Assembly: GCA_035578175.1 (NCBI GenBank) | Contig: JAQMRL010000001.1 | Coordinates: forward strand, 185,949,283 to 186,013,282 | Reading direction: 5' to 3' | Source: Catonia carolina | Lineage: Eukaryota; Arthropoda; Insecta; Hemiptera; Achilidae | DNA: 64,000 nt | Shown here: positions 11,341-23,055 of the stretch, in pieces | How positions within the stretch are numbered: position 1 is the first letter of the stretch | Layout: every line of letters begins with the position of its first letter | Notes under the pieces: model-generated | What the model was told of the DNA's origin: nothing | Databases searched by the model: none | Seen by the model: only the letters and a program-made list of their open reading frames with translations | Program-made: the position numbers and the translations under genes

Positions 11341-11754
11341 AAAAACTATTTTATACTTTAAGGAAAACAAATTAAATTGAACTTTTAAGAAAAATTTCAG
11401 GAAAATACATTAATGGCAGTAGAATAATAAAGTCAGATTTTTTTAAGTTTTAAAGAAAACACATTACATTACCTTTTTTTAATGAAAATTAATTTTCATT
11501 TCCCTTTTTTTAAGAAAACACTTAACAATCAACTTTAGTGGAAAACACACTTGACACTTTACCTGTAATAACTGGATGAAAAAAATACTTAATTTTACTA
11601 TACCGAAGAACTAAAGTGAGACATTGAAAAGTTGTCGTAATAATGCTCTATGTCGTAATTCATATCTTCATTATTACTGGAACAGTTCTTGGAAAATTTT
11701 CCAAGAAAAGCACTTATATTTTTAAATACAGTCTTCAATGCATTTGTAGGGTTG

Positions 11755-12800
11755 GCTTTTTCAGGTCTACGGAAAATTTCTGAGATTGTTATGGTTTTGA
11801 AACCAGGAAAGGCCCCTCATTTGTGAAAAATTACAACCGATCAGTCTTTTTCTAATATTTTTTTAAATTATCTGTAAAGGTTTTACTAAGGAAACCTTAA
11901 CTAAGTTGTTGTTATTTCGGAACATCAATTTGGCTTCCGTGAAGAGCACAATCAATTGAGCAGATCAACAAGGTGGTTTGTATAATAACAAATAAAATAA
12001 TAAGCAGTTTGTTTGAGAAAAAAGAACATTATTCTTCTTCTGCGTTTTTGGATACATGCCGGGCCTTTGATAAAGTCTGGCATAAGGTGTATTTTTTAAA
12101 ATTAAGACGCTGTCATTTCATAACTTCTACGTAATTTTGATATCATATTTAGATGACATGTTTTAGAGTAAAGATTTTCTAGTATCCTCACAAGAATGGT
12201 TACAGAGGTGGAGGATTTAAGTAAATGAAACTAAATCAGTCCATTTGATGTTCACTCTTCATAGTCGAACATGTCCATCAGAAATGCTGAATAACTATGC
12301 GTTGCCACAGTCAGAAGATGTGAAGTACCTGGAGCTTTATTTTGACCGCCAACTGACGTGGAAGAAACATATTCTGACGAAACGAAGACAGTTGGACTTG
12401 AAACTGAGGAAATTTTTTGGTTATCTGGAAGACGCTCACAACTATCAACTGACTCAAAACTGTCACTGTACAAGACAATTTTAAAGGCTTATTGAACGTA
12501 CAGGCTGCAACTCTGGGGGACAACAAAAAATCCACAAAACCCATTATAGAAGTTTTTAGACAAAAGTTTTACGTACAGATCTTACGATACCATAGGTACA
12601 TACGAAACAAATATATTTATAACGACATAGGGCTTAACTCAGTAAGACAGAAAATTACACGATTTAGAGAACATGCAAACAAAGACTGAAGGACACCCGT
12701 ATTATTTCGCGATAACTTACTGGAAAACACTGACCGTGATTTTACGGTACATAATAGATACGATGTGTTTGACTTAAGTAGTAGATTTATAATGATTAAC
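11755..12800 (+). pseudogene. Jockey-like RT with catalytic core deleted
   Basis: In order on the plus strand are EIVMVLKPGKAPHL (RT block 1), HQFGFREEHNQLSRSTR (block 2), FDKVWHK (block A), EWLQRWRI-VNETKSVHLMFT, RTCPSEMLN, LPQSEDVKYLELYFDRQLTW, KKHILTKRRQLDLKLRKF, LWGTTKN-TKPI in a shifted frame, RYIRNKYIYNDIGLNSV and LLENTDRD. The AGVPQG and YADD blocks that should lie between block A and EWLQRWRI are absent, so an internal deletion near 12110-12180 removed the active site. The other frameshifts are point indels. Confidence 0.85.
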
Positions 12801-13169
12801 CTTTGAAATTTGTTACAAAAAATGAATTTCATTTTATTTAAATTTCTTCCATTTTCATTTAATCTTAACATTTATTATTATAATGTTTAGATGATAATCA
12901 CTGAACAAATTCTGTGTTTTTCTTACGTTATCTCTATTACTAGTTGTATTTGTTTTTGAATGTAAGAACAGCTTGTAATTTTTCTGTTTAGATAACAAAA
13001 AATACATAAAGCTTTTCTCGTCTTTTAACTGACGGTTTAGATCCTTTTCGTTTCTTTACTTTCTATTGAAAACCCTTACATTCTCCCATCAATTTTATGA
13101 AATCTATTTTATCTTTTGCTCATTATTTTATATATCATTCTATTCATATATGATTAAAATGGTTTTATC

Positions 13170-13494
13170 CTCTCTCAACTATGTCGTTGTTCTTAGTTTT
13201 TGAACATTTATTTTGTATTTTGCTATTCATACTATGTAGATATCCATAAAACTTTAACTTTCTTATCCTTATTGCTGCAGTTATTTCCCCAATCACATTT
13301 TGTATTTCTGAATTGGATTTATACCTTTTTTCCAAGTTTTTTCCTATATTGTAACGTAGCACTTCTTTAGCTAATCTTCTTTCTACATTTTCAGTTTTTA
13401 TTTTTCCTATTCTAAGAAAATTTAATGTTTCAGATGAATAAAGAGCTTCTGGTTGTACACCTGTATTATAATGCCTGAAATTAGTCTTTTCCAA
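13170..13494 (-). pseudogene. Non-LTR retrotransposon C-terminal fragment
   Basis: An open minus-strand frame of 109 codons reads FRHYNTGVQPEALYSSETLN, IGKIKTENVERRLAKEVLR, IGKNLEKRYKSNSEI and IRIRKLKFYGYLHSMNS. It is the same family as 48744-49394, which has RHYKTVVQPEVAYCSETL, ERRILRACIGKN and RKKRVSFFGHILRT at matching places. H-Y-x-T-V-x-P-x-x-Y and FYGHL are typical of the region after the RT thumb. The frame is open but both ends are truncated. Confidence 0.8.
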
Positions 13495-13639
13495 TAATTT
13501 TTAAATTGAAACTTTAACCGTATAATTTTTGCAATATTCTATTTGTTTGTTCAATTTGTAAAATTATGTTGTTTCTGATAGTGCCACAAGATCATCTCCT
13601 AAGGTTGCTGAGGCTAGACACTTAACTACATATTCCTCC

Positions 13640-14140
13640 TCCTACTGTAACTCCTTGCGATCTCATTGAATCAACATGCGGTCTCAACTGAATCGTTTTC
13701 GATTTGTAGTAAATGGGACGATAGCGCGGTCACGGTTTGGAGAGATACCCAGTTGAAGTTTTACAAAACTCTGACTGTTCCAGTATTGCTGTAGGGTAAG
13801 TGAGTCCTGGGTATTAGGGAAGATGGATGAACGTCAGAGCTAGGCGACGAAAATGTGGTTCTTGAGAAGAGTTTAGGGATGTAAATTGATGGATCACATT
13901 AACAAGGAAATACGGGCCCATTTAAATGTCTCCCTTCTATTAGAACAAACAGTGGACAAATACTGGGATAAGTGGGAGGAACATTTAATACGCATGAGTG
14001 AAGAGAGATGGGCGAATCGGGTATTAGGCTACATATCTGCGGGACGAAGATAGAGGTAGACCGCAAAAAATATTGGCAAAGAAGTTGGAAGACCTAATCC
14101 GTGACAGGAAGATCAAGAAGAAGAAGAAGAGGAAATTTCC
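13640..14140 (+). pseudogene. Non-LTR retrotransposon C-terminus with GAA tail
   Basis: Plus-strand frames show KFYKTLTVPVLL, SESWVLGKMDERQS, ATKMWFLRRV, GCKLMDHINKEIRAHLNV, KYWDKWEEHLIRMSEERWA and GRPQKILAKKLEDLIRD, ending in AAGAAGAAGAAGAGG. This is the same C-terminal architecture as 5275-5625. Stops and frameshifts are few, so decay is moderate. The (AAG)n run is where the family's coding region ends. Confidence 0.85.
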
Positions 14141-14144
14141 TGTA

Positions 14145-15630
14145 AAATTTCAGTTAATAAGAAGACATTTTTCAAATAATCAACTGCGTTCGTTATGATT
14201 TTTTTTCTTTAATATCAATGTGAACTTTACAGAATACTGTGGCAGATATAATACATTTTGCAGTACGAAATGGGGGCAGACTCAACATGAATTTTATTAC
14301 AATAAACACCATTTAATTATATTGTAATTTTATTGTATTTGGTTTAACTTAAAAATCTGCCATAAGTAAAAACTATAAGTAGGCATTTCGTAGGAATCCG
14401 ACACTTATTTGGTGTCTATGATGTTTTAAACGTTGGAATGAAATCTGTTTTTAACGAATTGGTGGTTAATACTTCTAGAAAATAAAATGTTAAAATTACA
14501 GTTAAATTGATTAAAGGCGTATTTTTTAAATACATAAATCTTTGGAAGCTTTTTAATCGAATTTTCAAATAACTTTTAAGCATAATAAGGTATTTAATAA
14601 AGCCTAAAAATGTATAGTTTTCAAAATTTACAGTGTTTTAGAGAAACATCAACTTTAAAATTATATATCAACAATTAAAAATTTGACAAAATCTATCAAT
14701 TTGATAAGGTAAAGACTTAATCGTGTGGGTCCAATTAAATTGTTGGATATGGTACAGATTTTTCGTCTATACTCACATTCTTAATAGCTAACAGTTTTCA
14801 CTGTTCTGAAAAAAATTATAATTACAAAGTTTCATAAAAAAGCAAATTATTGTCTTATAAAAAAGTTGTCATAGAAGCTTGACGTTTTACATATAGTCAT
14901 GCAAAGGCTGTCATGCTATCTCTTTGCTGTCACCGGAAAAATTAATGAAAGTCAGCAGTTAGTTAGATCATCTGTCACAATTTTTTGTTCAGTTAAATTC
15001 TACCTGGTTTATAAACAACTGGTATTCACAAGGTTTGTTATAGGTTATTTATTTACTACTTTAATTAGACGTTGTAAAGGAAATGCTATACAAAGTTTTT
15101 TTTTTAAAGTGTCAGAGAAAATAAAGCTTGCTTGTATGGATACTGAAAATTGAATTATTTGCTTACGGCATGCATTTGGTGGAAAGTCCCAGTTAAGTTT
15201 TCCATCGGTCAGGTAAATGACTTAAGGTCATCGAATAGCTGATAGTTAGCTATGAAAACACAATTGAACAACGTTTTCAAAATCCAAAATTATTCAGTCA
15301 TTAAAGAGAAGAAAGGAGAAAATTATTGTCTTTTACTAGCACATAAATCATACATTTTTGACTACTAAAATACTGTAACCCTTTTTAGAAGTTATTGTAC
15401 TCTATTTTCATTAAAGAATAAAGTGAATGATTAAAATTATAAAGTAGAAGATATCAGTTTTTTATTTTCATATGAAATTTCTCATAGAAAGGATCTAATT
15501 ATATTTGGTCTTTTCAACTTTGTAGAAACCATTTCCTTGAATTCAAAGCTACCCACGACATCTTGTGTATAGATCTTTACATTTCATGTTATTAAACCAT
15601 AATAATAGCATTTGTTATTTTTATTTTTTG
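14145..15630. other. AT-rich stretch, no recognised gene
   Basis: About 1.5 kb with no motif recognised. An open frame at 14899-15153 has no recognisable domain and no splice context. Confidence 0.4.
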
Positions 15631-15634
15631 GTTG

Positions 15635-15787
15635 TATTTAAAGTCGCATCAACATTTTTATCATTACCGGCTTTTTTTGGTTAAAGAACGTGTAATAATT
15701 TTTCAGACCTTAGCCAGGATTGAACTATGAACATTTGCTTTGCTGCGTAGCATGCTAACCAATAGGGCCACGAAAGCGGTCAGTTAT
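15635..15787 (-). mobile_element. SINE, family S1 (decayed)
   Basis: On the minus strand it runs from the tRNA-like head near 15787 (GGTTAGCATGCTACGCAGC) to the S1 tail GTTGATGCGACTTTAAATA near 15645. The B box is degraded. Poly-A-like ends are not preserved. Confidence 0.7.
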
Positions 15788-15789
15788 TT

Positions 15790-18050
15790 TTGTTACTTAA
15801 ACGCAATCAGTTTTTAATCCAATTGAACATTTTTATTCTCTTTGTTGCTCTTGTGTATTGTTTCTAATACTTTTGCATTTTACATTTGTCTTCTCCTAAG
15901 AGAGAAACTTAATAAGCTCCTAAAGCATTCTTTCCGAGAATGCTTTGTAGTATTGAATAGGAGTTAACTTCATCCACAATAATTGGAGGTGGTATGGCCG
16001 TTTTTTTCGACTGACTGCTTTAACTTAGGTAATGTGCCTCTTTCGTTTGCAAACCGGGAGAATTCGTCTGGTAATTATTATTTATCAATGGAAAGAAAGA
16101 TTACAAAACGCTGAATCGTTCAGAAATTTATGTGAAAACCCCATAAAAATCAATTTGGTATAGAACGCAGGTTTAAAACACATTGTACCGCATAAATTCA
16201 TGTGTATAAAGAAATTTAATGATGAAACAAACTTTGTATGCAGTATTCTTTTATCCGATGTTTCGATGTTTAACGGCAATTTGAGATTTCTTGTAAATAA
16301 TGCAATAAAAATTACAGCAAAAAAGCGTTGTTCCACATTTGTGACCATGGAATTACAACTTATGGTTATAGTATAAAAATTGGACATAAAATCAATAAAA
16401 CATAGAACAGATAAAAAATAACGGGGGTCGGTCCATCTTGTGCTATCATTTTAATTTGTAGCAATTTTAATTTAATTTAATACCTTGGTGTACTCTCAGA
16501 ATTTATGCAGACGAAAATTAAATAAAAAACTAATTGTCGCTATTGTAAAATATGAAATTTATTGATGTAACTTGTGAATAAAAGGATTGATGAAATTAAA
16601 AAGGAGAAATAATATGAAAAATCGACTTCATTTTTGTGGTGCATTTTTTGCTTTTGATGACTCTGACATCGTAGTAGAATAAGGAAAATTTTATCAATTC
16701 TGTTAACTATCTAACAAAAGAAACAGAGAGTACAGTATAGATAAAATTTCATCATTTATTATATTTTTATAATAAAAATATAACAAATGTTCCTTTTTAC
16801 TAGACGTTATCACAAATCTAAGTGAAAAAGCACTAAAGTGTACTAGTTGTCAAAAATTATGAAAATAATAAAACTTTTACAGAATTTTGAAACATCCATT
16901 GCAATTTAAATTACTAACGTATAATATCATGCAGAAATAATACACGTAATTGATATAAATAACTGAAATTGTCTACGAAATATTTTTAGAGAGAGAATAC
17001 GAGAACGTGAATTATGAATTTTATAAAACCTCAATCATAATGCGGAAACTGAACATGGGTAATTATACAACATAAAAGTGACTGAAATAACCTATCTCAA
17101 TGCTCCCCTTTGTAATGAGGTTTAAAATCAATTGTATAAACAAAGACCAATAAAAGCAGAACACAAAATAATTAATTTCATTGCTAATCTAAAAAATAAA
17201 AAAACAAAAAGAGATGGGAACAGTTTTATGAATAAGAGACATCCTTACATTCAAAACAAACAATAATATCGTAAATTTAAATTTATTCTGCTTATGTAAA
17301 AATTAATTCATTTTGTGCTGAAATTCATTTTTTATTTCGATTGCCTTAGTGGTTTTTTGTTTTATAATCATAAACGTAAATAATTTTATGTAGAATTCTG
17401 TATGGGTTGTTGAGTTTAACAAATTGAATTTTTATAATTCTATTTATATAATTTTTACTCTGATCTCATGTTCTTTTTTTCAATTATATTAAAATGTATA
17501 TTTTATTTGTAATCGTTTCTCCCCACAAATACCAGTTTTTTTAACGAATACTTCATTCGCGATCTGTAAGATTAAGGGTTTTAATATATCACTCTTGCCT
17601 TCTACTGGATTTCTGACTCAACTCATTCTAAAAGCAATCAATATTGTGAAGTAGCTGTAGTGATAGATTAATTCAATGAAGGATGTATGACAGAAAATTA
17701 TAAGACACACTTTGTCGGAAGTTAAATTAAATTACCTGATTAGCCGGTAGAATTTTCATCTCATTGAAACTGGTAAGAATAATCTCAAAACAAGACGCCA
17801 TAAACATAATAATGGTATTTTTATAAAAATTATTTTAGTAACGGGTCACTTTTGTGAAAGAATATTGAGTGCCAAACTAGATTGCAATGCGGGTTTCCAT
17901 CATGGTTTATCATAATTTTGTACCGTTCAAAATTCAGGTTAGTTTCTGATTATTGTGATTGTCGCAGTTTTTCTTTGAAAACGGATTGTAAAGACATTTA
18001 AATGATAATGATGTAATAAGAACTAAAAATATATTTAAAAAAATATATAC
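15790..18050. other. AT-rich stretch, no recognised gene
   Basis: About 2.3 kb. A 100-codon minus-strand frame at 16085-16387 has no recognisable motif and is within chance for this base composition. No SINE, inverted repeat or RT motif was seen. Confidence 0.4.
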
Positions 18051-18489
18051 TTAATTAAAAATCTAGTGTGAAACAATCATACGATTTTTTCTTCCCAATG
18101 CCAGTAATGAACAATATAACCTAACATTAGTAATAAAATATTAGACATAAACAAAATAACTAACCAACCTCAAAAAACATAACCTCATTAATTTTAATCA
18201 TGAGTGAATGAGGCAAAATGAAACCCAACCTTATTTGGCTTAATAATATGGAAAATCACTCTTTCACGTTAAACTAGGCTCTGTAGAAAAATTTGCTGTA
18301 AATAAATGTTGTAGATCTTGTAATTTCCTGTAAATTTGATTATATAAGTTTTTGTCATAAAATGGATACTTCGGCCGAAATCTTAAAAAACAATTTCTTA
18401 CAGATTTTCATGAACAAAACCCAGAAAATCACTTATTACCGCTAAACTAAGCGGTATACAAAAACATTTTTGAAATAAAAACTGTAGGT

Positions 18490-18690
18490 GCCGGCCACAT
18501 TGGTGCAGTTGGTAACGTGCTTGCCTTTCATCATGCGGTCCTGGGTTCGAATCCCACTCAGGCATGGCATATTTTCACGTTACAAAAAATCATTTCATCC
18601 TCCCATTGTGCAAGAGTTACACCCCAACGTCGTCGCTAATGACCGTCGTAGTTGATGCGACGTTAAATAAATAAATTTAAAAAAAACAAT
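18490..18690 (+). mobile_element. SINE, family S2, inserted in P repeat
   Basis: The head is GCCGGCCACATTGGTGCAGT, with a B box GGGTTCGAATCCC, and the tail is GTCGTCGCTAATGACC, GTTGATGCGACGTTAAATAA. It is flanked by TGTAGGT at 18483-18489 and 18691-18697, a target duplication. The other two P copies (7375-7381 and 60621-60627) have a single uninterrupted TGTAG site there, so these are empty sites. Confidence 0.9.
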
Positions 18691-19061
18691 TGTAGGTTTT
18701 TAAATTATGTACAACTTTTATTATACACTTTTGGGCAAAAATGTATATTAAGGCTGCAATCTTAAAAAACCTTTTTTTACAAAAACATAGCCTCCTGAAG
18801 AATTTCGGCAGACATGGTGCTCACCCTATCTTGTTGAGCATAAAAAATGAAGTAGTTGAGGCAATTTAAAAAAAAAATCGTAGGTGCCGATTTTGAGAAA
18901 ATTGCAAAAAAGTGAAAAATGACACCAATAAACTACGTGAAATACGAAATACTACGTTCGGTGACCAATTTTCATGAAAATGTTCGTGTCGGGTCAAGTA
19001 GTAGTACCTAACTTAAGTTTCAAGTTCTTACGATGTTCCGTTCTTGAGATATTTTGTTCAT

Positions 19062-19083
19062 ACACACACACACACACGCACAC

Positions 19084-19120
<37 letters not shown>
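19062..19120 (+). repeat. (CA)n microsatellite inside P repeat
   Basis: CA repeat with a few CG steps at the position equivalent to 7741-7860. Confidence 0.95.
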
Positions 19121-19121
<1 letters not shown>

Positions 19122-19267
19122 CAATCACTAAAAACATGTTTTTTGTTTTCAGGGTTCTGAAAACGTATATATCCGGTGAAAAGTCGATTTCGAAAAATCT
19201 ACATGGAAACAATAGGCCCTACTTTCCTTCCTATATATTAATATAGGCAAGAGAAAGTCAAATAAAT

Positions 19268-19271
19268 AAAA

Positions 19272-19311
<40 letters not shown>

Positions 19312-19326
19312 TTATTATATATATTG
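19268..19326. repeat. A-tract and (TA)n microsatellite
   Basis: A12 followed by about 20 TA steps. It marks the right end of the recognisable P copy. Confidence 0.9.
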
Positions 19327-19329
19327 ATG

Positions 19330-20560
19330 TACTGAAAACTTACTTTTTCTAAAAACATTTTTCGAATTCTTTTAAGTTTTTGTATAATTGGTTACTAGAT
19401 TTGGGGATAATACGGTATGTACATATACATCTAATTCACCAGACTTTTATCAGTAATTGAATCCAGGACCCTCAACAGAATCAACGGTATATGTAGATTT
19501 TTAAAGCTGTTATATCTTACTATACGTAAATTATGTCATATATACAAATTAAATGAAATCATTCTTACTCCCGTAGATCAGAAATACAAATACAATTTGA
19601 AGTACTACACAAATATACTCGGTTGAATAAATATTCTCTAATATTTATGTAGATTAAAATACATATCCTTTCTTTTTTATTCTATTAACCGATAAAGGAA
19701 TACACGAACTTTTTCAGATATGTTGTTTCCAAAATTTCTTTAGGCATACATGAGTAGACCTTCATATAAATTATAGTACGTAGTACACTCGTACTTAAAA
19801 GGCGTTCCAGAATCTGCAAAGATCAAAGCTTTCACTCATCCTTTTGTATGAAGGCGTTCTTATTCTTTGTACTATAAAAAGATAACGGCGCTATTATGCT
19901 TTTCTCTTCGTACGCCTATTTGTTTGAACAGATTTATAATGTTCCATTTTATTAATAATTTTCCCAATATTATTTTCTTGTTATTTCTCAAATTTAATAA
20001 AATTGAAAATGAAATATTTTTGTTTCAACATAAAATAATATTTGAAAAGTTATTTTTGTTCTTGGCTAACTGGATATACGAGTATAATACACAAACGATA
20101 AACAAGATTATAATGACATGAAAAAATGACGTTAGTGTGAAAAATACTCAACTGTAATACTAAAGCAAGATAAAAAATAAATAAATTTGAGGCTTACGTC
20201 TTAAATCTCTACTCCAAGATCACGGAGAACGTATGTGTGAATTGTGCAGTGAGCTGTTTGTGTTAAGGTCACGCATAAGTAGTTTTTCTTTGTCAGAATG
20301 CTCCATCAAATATGTTCTAACGTGGTTTAATAATACAGTATAAGACTCGATAGTTCGCCTCTCGTTAGTTAGTAACCTTAATACCACTAGAGGTTCTCAA
20401 AAAAGTAGATTAAACACCATTAAAAACCCTGCACGTGCTTCAATTTATTTAATAATTACAAAATATATTGTTATATGAATTGTATGAGTATAAATACACT
20501 AATTAACTAACCACATAATTTAAATATTTTGTAAATAGTAAGCTGTACGGTACACGATTT
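19330..20560. other. AT-rich stretch, no recognised gene
   Basis: No protein motif or repeat seen. An open frame at 19867-20121 is Phe/Leu/Ile-rich, as expected by chance at this composition. Confidence 0.4.
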
Positions 20561-20563
20561 TTT

Positions 20564-21313
20564 TTAACTTTGATTCTTTATTTTGAAACTATACAATACA
20601 ATACAACCATACAAAAGCTTAACAAAATTTTGAATAAACAAATGTGAAAAATTAATAGAAAAGAGTTTTTGAAGGAATAGATCCCAGTAGATAATTCAAA
20701 AGTTGAACGGTAATAAGAAATTAAGAAAAATAGAAAACGAACACAGGAAAATCAAATAATATACACATAACAAGAATAACATAGAATAGAAAGTATTTAA
20801 AATAAGAAGTAGCGTAGAAAGTAAAAAAAAATAAAAAAAAAATAATATGGGTACTTTACGATAAACAAAATGAAATAATAAACTAAAAATATTTACATGA
20901 GTAATAATCTGAACAACACATAATAAAAAATTATAACTACAAAAGTAAAATGTTAAAGATTTATGAAATCTGTAAAATAATATATGGATATCTTCAAGCA
21001 TTATTTATATATTTTGTTATTAGGTCAGTAGATCTCTACTCCATTTTCTTTGTAGGCGTCGGTGGGTTAAGTTTTGTCTTGACATTTGCTGTATTAGGGG
21101 ATTAATGTGGTCTGTTAACTTTTTGTTAAATTTTGAGTATTTGATTTTAGCAGTTTCTGTTACGAAAGGAATTTTAAGTCGGAATGCAACGTTAGGTTTG
21201 TTACGTAGTATGGGGCGTTCGCTATCATGCGAAGTATTTTTGACTGATGGGTTTGAATTTTTTGTATATAAGTTTTCTTTGCCGTCCCAAAAATTTCTAT
21301 TCAGTAATTCCAA
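20564..21313 (-). pseudogene. Jockey-like ORF2 C-terminus plus 3' end
   Basis: On the minus strand the 21020-21313 frame carries NVAFRLKIPFVTETAKIKYS, NKKLTDHINPLIQQ and RRLQRKWSRDLLT followed by a stop. That is the Jockey C-terminal module also seen at 2020-2290, 21360-21620 and 57330-57550. Downstream sequence to 20564 ends GTATAGTTTCAAAATAAAG, which aligns with the isolated stretch 55446-55530, so the 3' UTR probably ends there. The stretch 20700-21000 is AT-rich UTR. The first ~45 residues of the open frame are not recognised. Confidence 0.65.
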
Positions 21314-21359
21314 ATCGGTCGTAGATAGGTTTTATATGTTAATAATTTAAATTTTAATG

Positions 21360-21620
21360 GTTTCAGTCAAAATTGCTTCGAACGCTAGTTAACGCTCCAT
21401 TTTTAAATCAAATCACACACTTCACTCGGACCTAAAAATCCCATTTATTGTTGACACCATAAACGAAATGTATCAATGGTTTAAATTAAAATTATTCAAG
21501 AACTCCATGCCATTGATTCGTGAACTAAGTTCTTCACATTTACCAGACAATCCTTATCGTCGGCTTAGCAGGAGGTGGAGCAGAGACTTGGGGGAACTTC
21601 GTTCAATACAGTTCAAATCT
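21360..21620 (+). pseudogene. Jockey-like ORF2 C-terminal fragment
   Basis: Plus-strand frames show TLHSDLKIPFIVDTINEMYQ, FKLKLFKNSMPLIRELSSSH and LPDNPYRRLSRRWSRDL. This is the same module as the preceding minus-strand fragment but in the opposite direction, 50 bp away, so the two are separate insertions of one subfamily. A frameshift lies near 21395. Confidence 0.75.
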
Positions 21621-21923
21621 AATCATGCTTAATAAACACATTAAAAAAAATACTATTATTAACTGAATACTCTTAATGATTAAATATTGTGAAAAGGGTA
21701 AGTAACAATTAACTGCGGGAGTCCTGCTAATGAATGGTGTCCTCCTTTGACGTGTAACGTCATTTTTAAAATTGTATATTATGAGCACATTTGCTGGTTG
21801 TGCAAAACAACACAGTTGTAAATAAAAATAAATAAAGTGAAAAAAAAATAAAAAATGGTAGTTTATTTTCTGTCGATGAATTTTGAGAGTAATTTTGTAC
21901 GGTTATTTAGTTGCTGTACATAG

Positions 21924-22595
21924 TTGCTGTTGGTTATCCAAGCTGTACATAGCAAACCACATACTGCTTCAAAATATCTGCAAGAACATCTACACAACAT
22001 AGAGAGCTGGCAAAAAAAGTGGCGGATAAAGTCTAACGAAGAGAAAAGTGTTCAAGTGACATTCACACTAAAAAAAGACACGTGTCCACCTGTTAAACTA
22101 AACAATAAAACACTACCACAATCAGATACAGCAAGATACCTCGGAATGCATCTAGATCGTCGACTAACTTGGAAAACACACATCTGGAATAAGAGGAAAC
22201 AACTAAATTACAAATTTTATAAACTTTATTGGATGTTACACAAAAATTCTAAATTATCGTTAACGAACAAACTAACAATTTACAAGACTATTCTGAAACC
22301 AATTTGGACTTACGGGATTCAACTTTGGGGAACGGCGACAAAGTCAAGCGTTGCCATAATTCAACGTTTTCAAACAAAATTTCTCCGGACTATCACAGAC
22401 TCTCCGTGGTATGTCACCAACAGGATCATTCAACGAGACTTGAACATACCAACCATCACGGATGAAATCTCAAGATTTTCTTCGAGGTATCATACAAGAC
22501 TTAATAGCCACACAAATTATTTAGCGGTGAACCTCCTCGACAACAGTGAAGAAATTCGACGTTTACAAAGACTTCACACGACAGACTTGTTTTAA
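21924..22595 (+). CDS. Jockey-like ORF2, C-terminal 223 codons, open
   Basis: This encodes the part of a Jockey-type ORF2 protein (endonuclease plus reverse transcriptase for target-primed integration) that follows the YADD catalytic box. Landmarks in order: ASKYLQEHLHNIESWQKKWR (about residues 16-35), NEEKSVQVTFTLKKDTCPP (38-56), ARYLGMHLDRRLTWKTHIW (70-88), YKTILKPIWTYGIQLWG (120-136), IIQRFQTKFLRTITDSPWYV (144-163), LNIPTITDEISRF (173-185) and NLLDNSEEIRRLQRL (203-217), then a stop. No frameshift or stop interrupts it, unlike every other Jockey fragment in the window. The first ATG is only where the frame opens; the true N-terminus and active site were never copied, so the protein would be inactive. 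Confidence 0.9.
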   Translation: MLLVIQAVHSKPHTASKYLQEHLHNIESWQKKWRIKSNEEKSVQVTFTLKKDTCPPVKLNNKTLPQSDTARYLGMHLDRRLTWKTHIWNKRKQLNYKFYKLYWMLHKNSKLSLTNKLTIYKTILKPIWTYGIQLWGTATKSSVAIIQRFQTKFLRTITDSPWYVTNRIIQRDLNIPTITDEISRFSSRYHTRLNSHTNYLAVNLLDNSEEIRRLQRLHTTDLF

Positions 22596-22624
22596 AACAA
22601 AACCAACGTAACTATATTCATTGT

Positions 22625-22674
22625 AAAAAAAAAAAAACTTTTTTTTTTTTTTTTTTTTTTATTTTTTTTTTTTT
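22625..22674. repeat. A13-C-T22-A-T13 homopolymer hairpin
   Basis: A run of 13 A, one C, 22 T, one A and 13 T in the 3' UTR of the young Jockey. The A and T runs can pair as a hairpin. It is a likely hotspot for assembly error. Confidence 0.85.
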
Positions 22675-22807
22675 AAAGTGATTATATATTTTATTTTGTA
22701 AAATGGAGAAGAACTGATGAGTTCTTCTTCAACAAGCCAGTTAATAGACTCTACCACTCATCTATTCATTGTTCCTTGCGAACAGATTGTAGATTAAGCA
22801 GTGTTTG

Positions 22808-22841
<34 letters not shown>

Positions 22842-23055
22842 AGTTGCAAACGTTTTATTTTGGTGTGATGTCCCGAAGTCAGTCTATGATCTAAATAAAG
22901 GCCCAAACATTGAACTTTATTTTCCTGTGGTACACGATTTTAAACACTAATTTACTATGCTTACAATGTTAAATAAATTCAGAAGTAAACATAATCGATA
23001 CGATAAAATCGTTAGAATGTCGGCTTTATATTCTCGTGTTTGATAACCGCTAATT

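Larger units (their letters stand above)
18055..19262 (+). repeat. P repeat, copy 2, with nested SINE
   Basis: Colinear with 6955-8010, apart from a 200-bp SINE at 18490-18690. It ends soon after one partial 163-bp unit (CGATTTCGAAAAATC at about 19185) and runs into an A/TA-rich tract at 19268-19326. The better preserved CCGCTAAACTAAGC and AAACTAGGCTCTGTAGA blocks make it a good reference copy. Confidence 0.75.
21915..22838 (+). mobile_element. Young 5'-truncated Jockey insertion
   Basis: A 10-bp target duplication, ATTTAGTTGC, flanks it at 21905-21914 and 22838-22847 without mismatch. The right end is a poly(A) run from 22808. The left end falls just after the YADD box, the usual result of incomplete reverse transcription. 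At the left junction TAGTTGCTGT and GCTGTACATAG each occur twice within 45 bp, which suggests microhomology or a template jump. The 3' UTR (22596-22807) contains A13-C-T22-A-T13 at 22625-22674. Confidence 0.9.

Noticed and set aside
16085..16387. 100-codon minus-strand open frame
   Set aside because: No family motif, Phe/Ile/Asn-rich as expected from AT-rich DNA, no splice context or repeat match. Length is within chance for this composition.
20696..21001. 101-codon minus-strand hydrophobic open frame
   Set aside because: Made of Phe/Leu/Tyr from AT-rich 3' UTR sequence of a Jockey copy; not a membrane protein.
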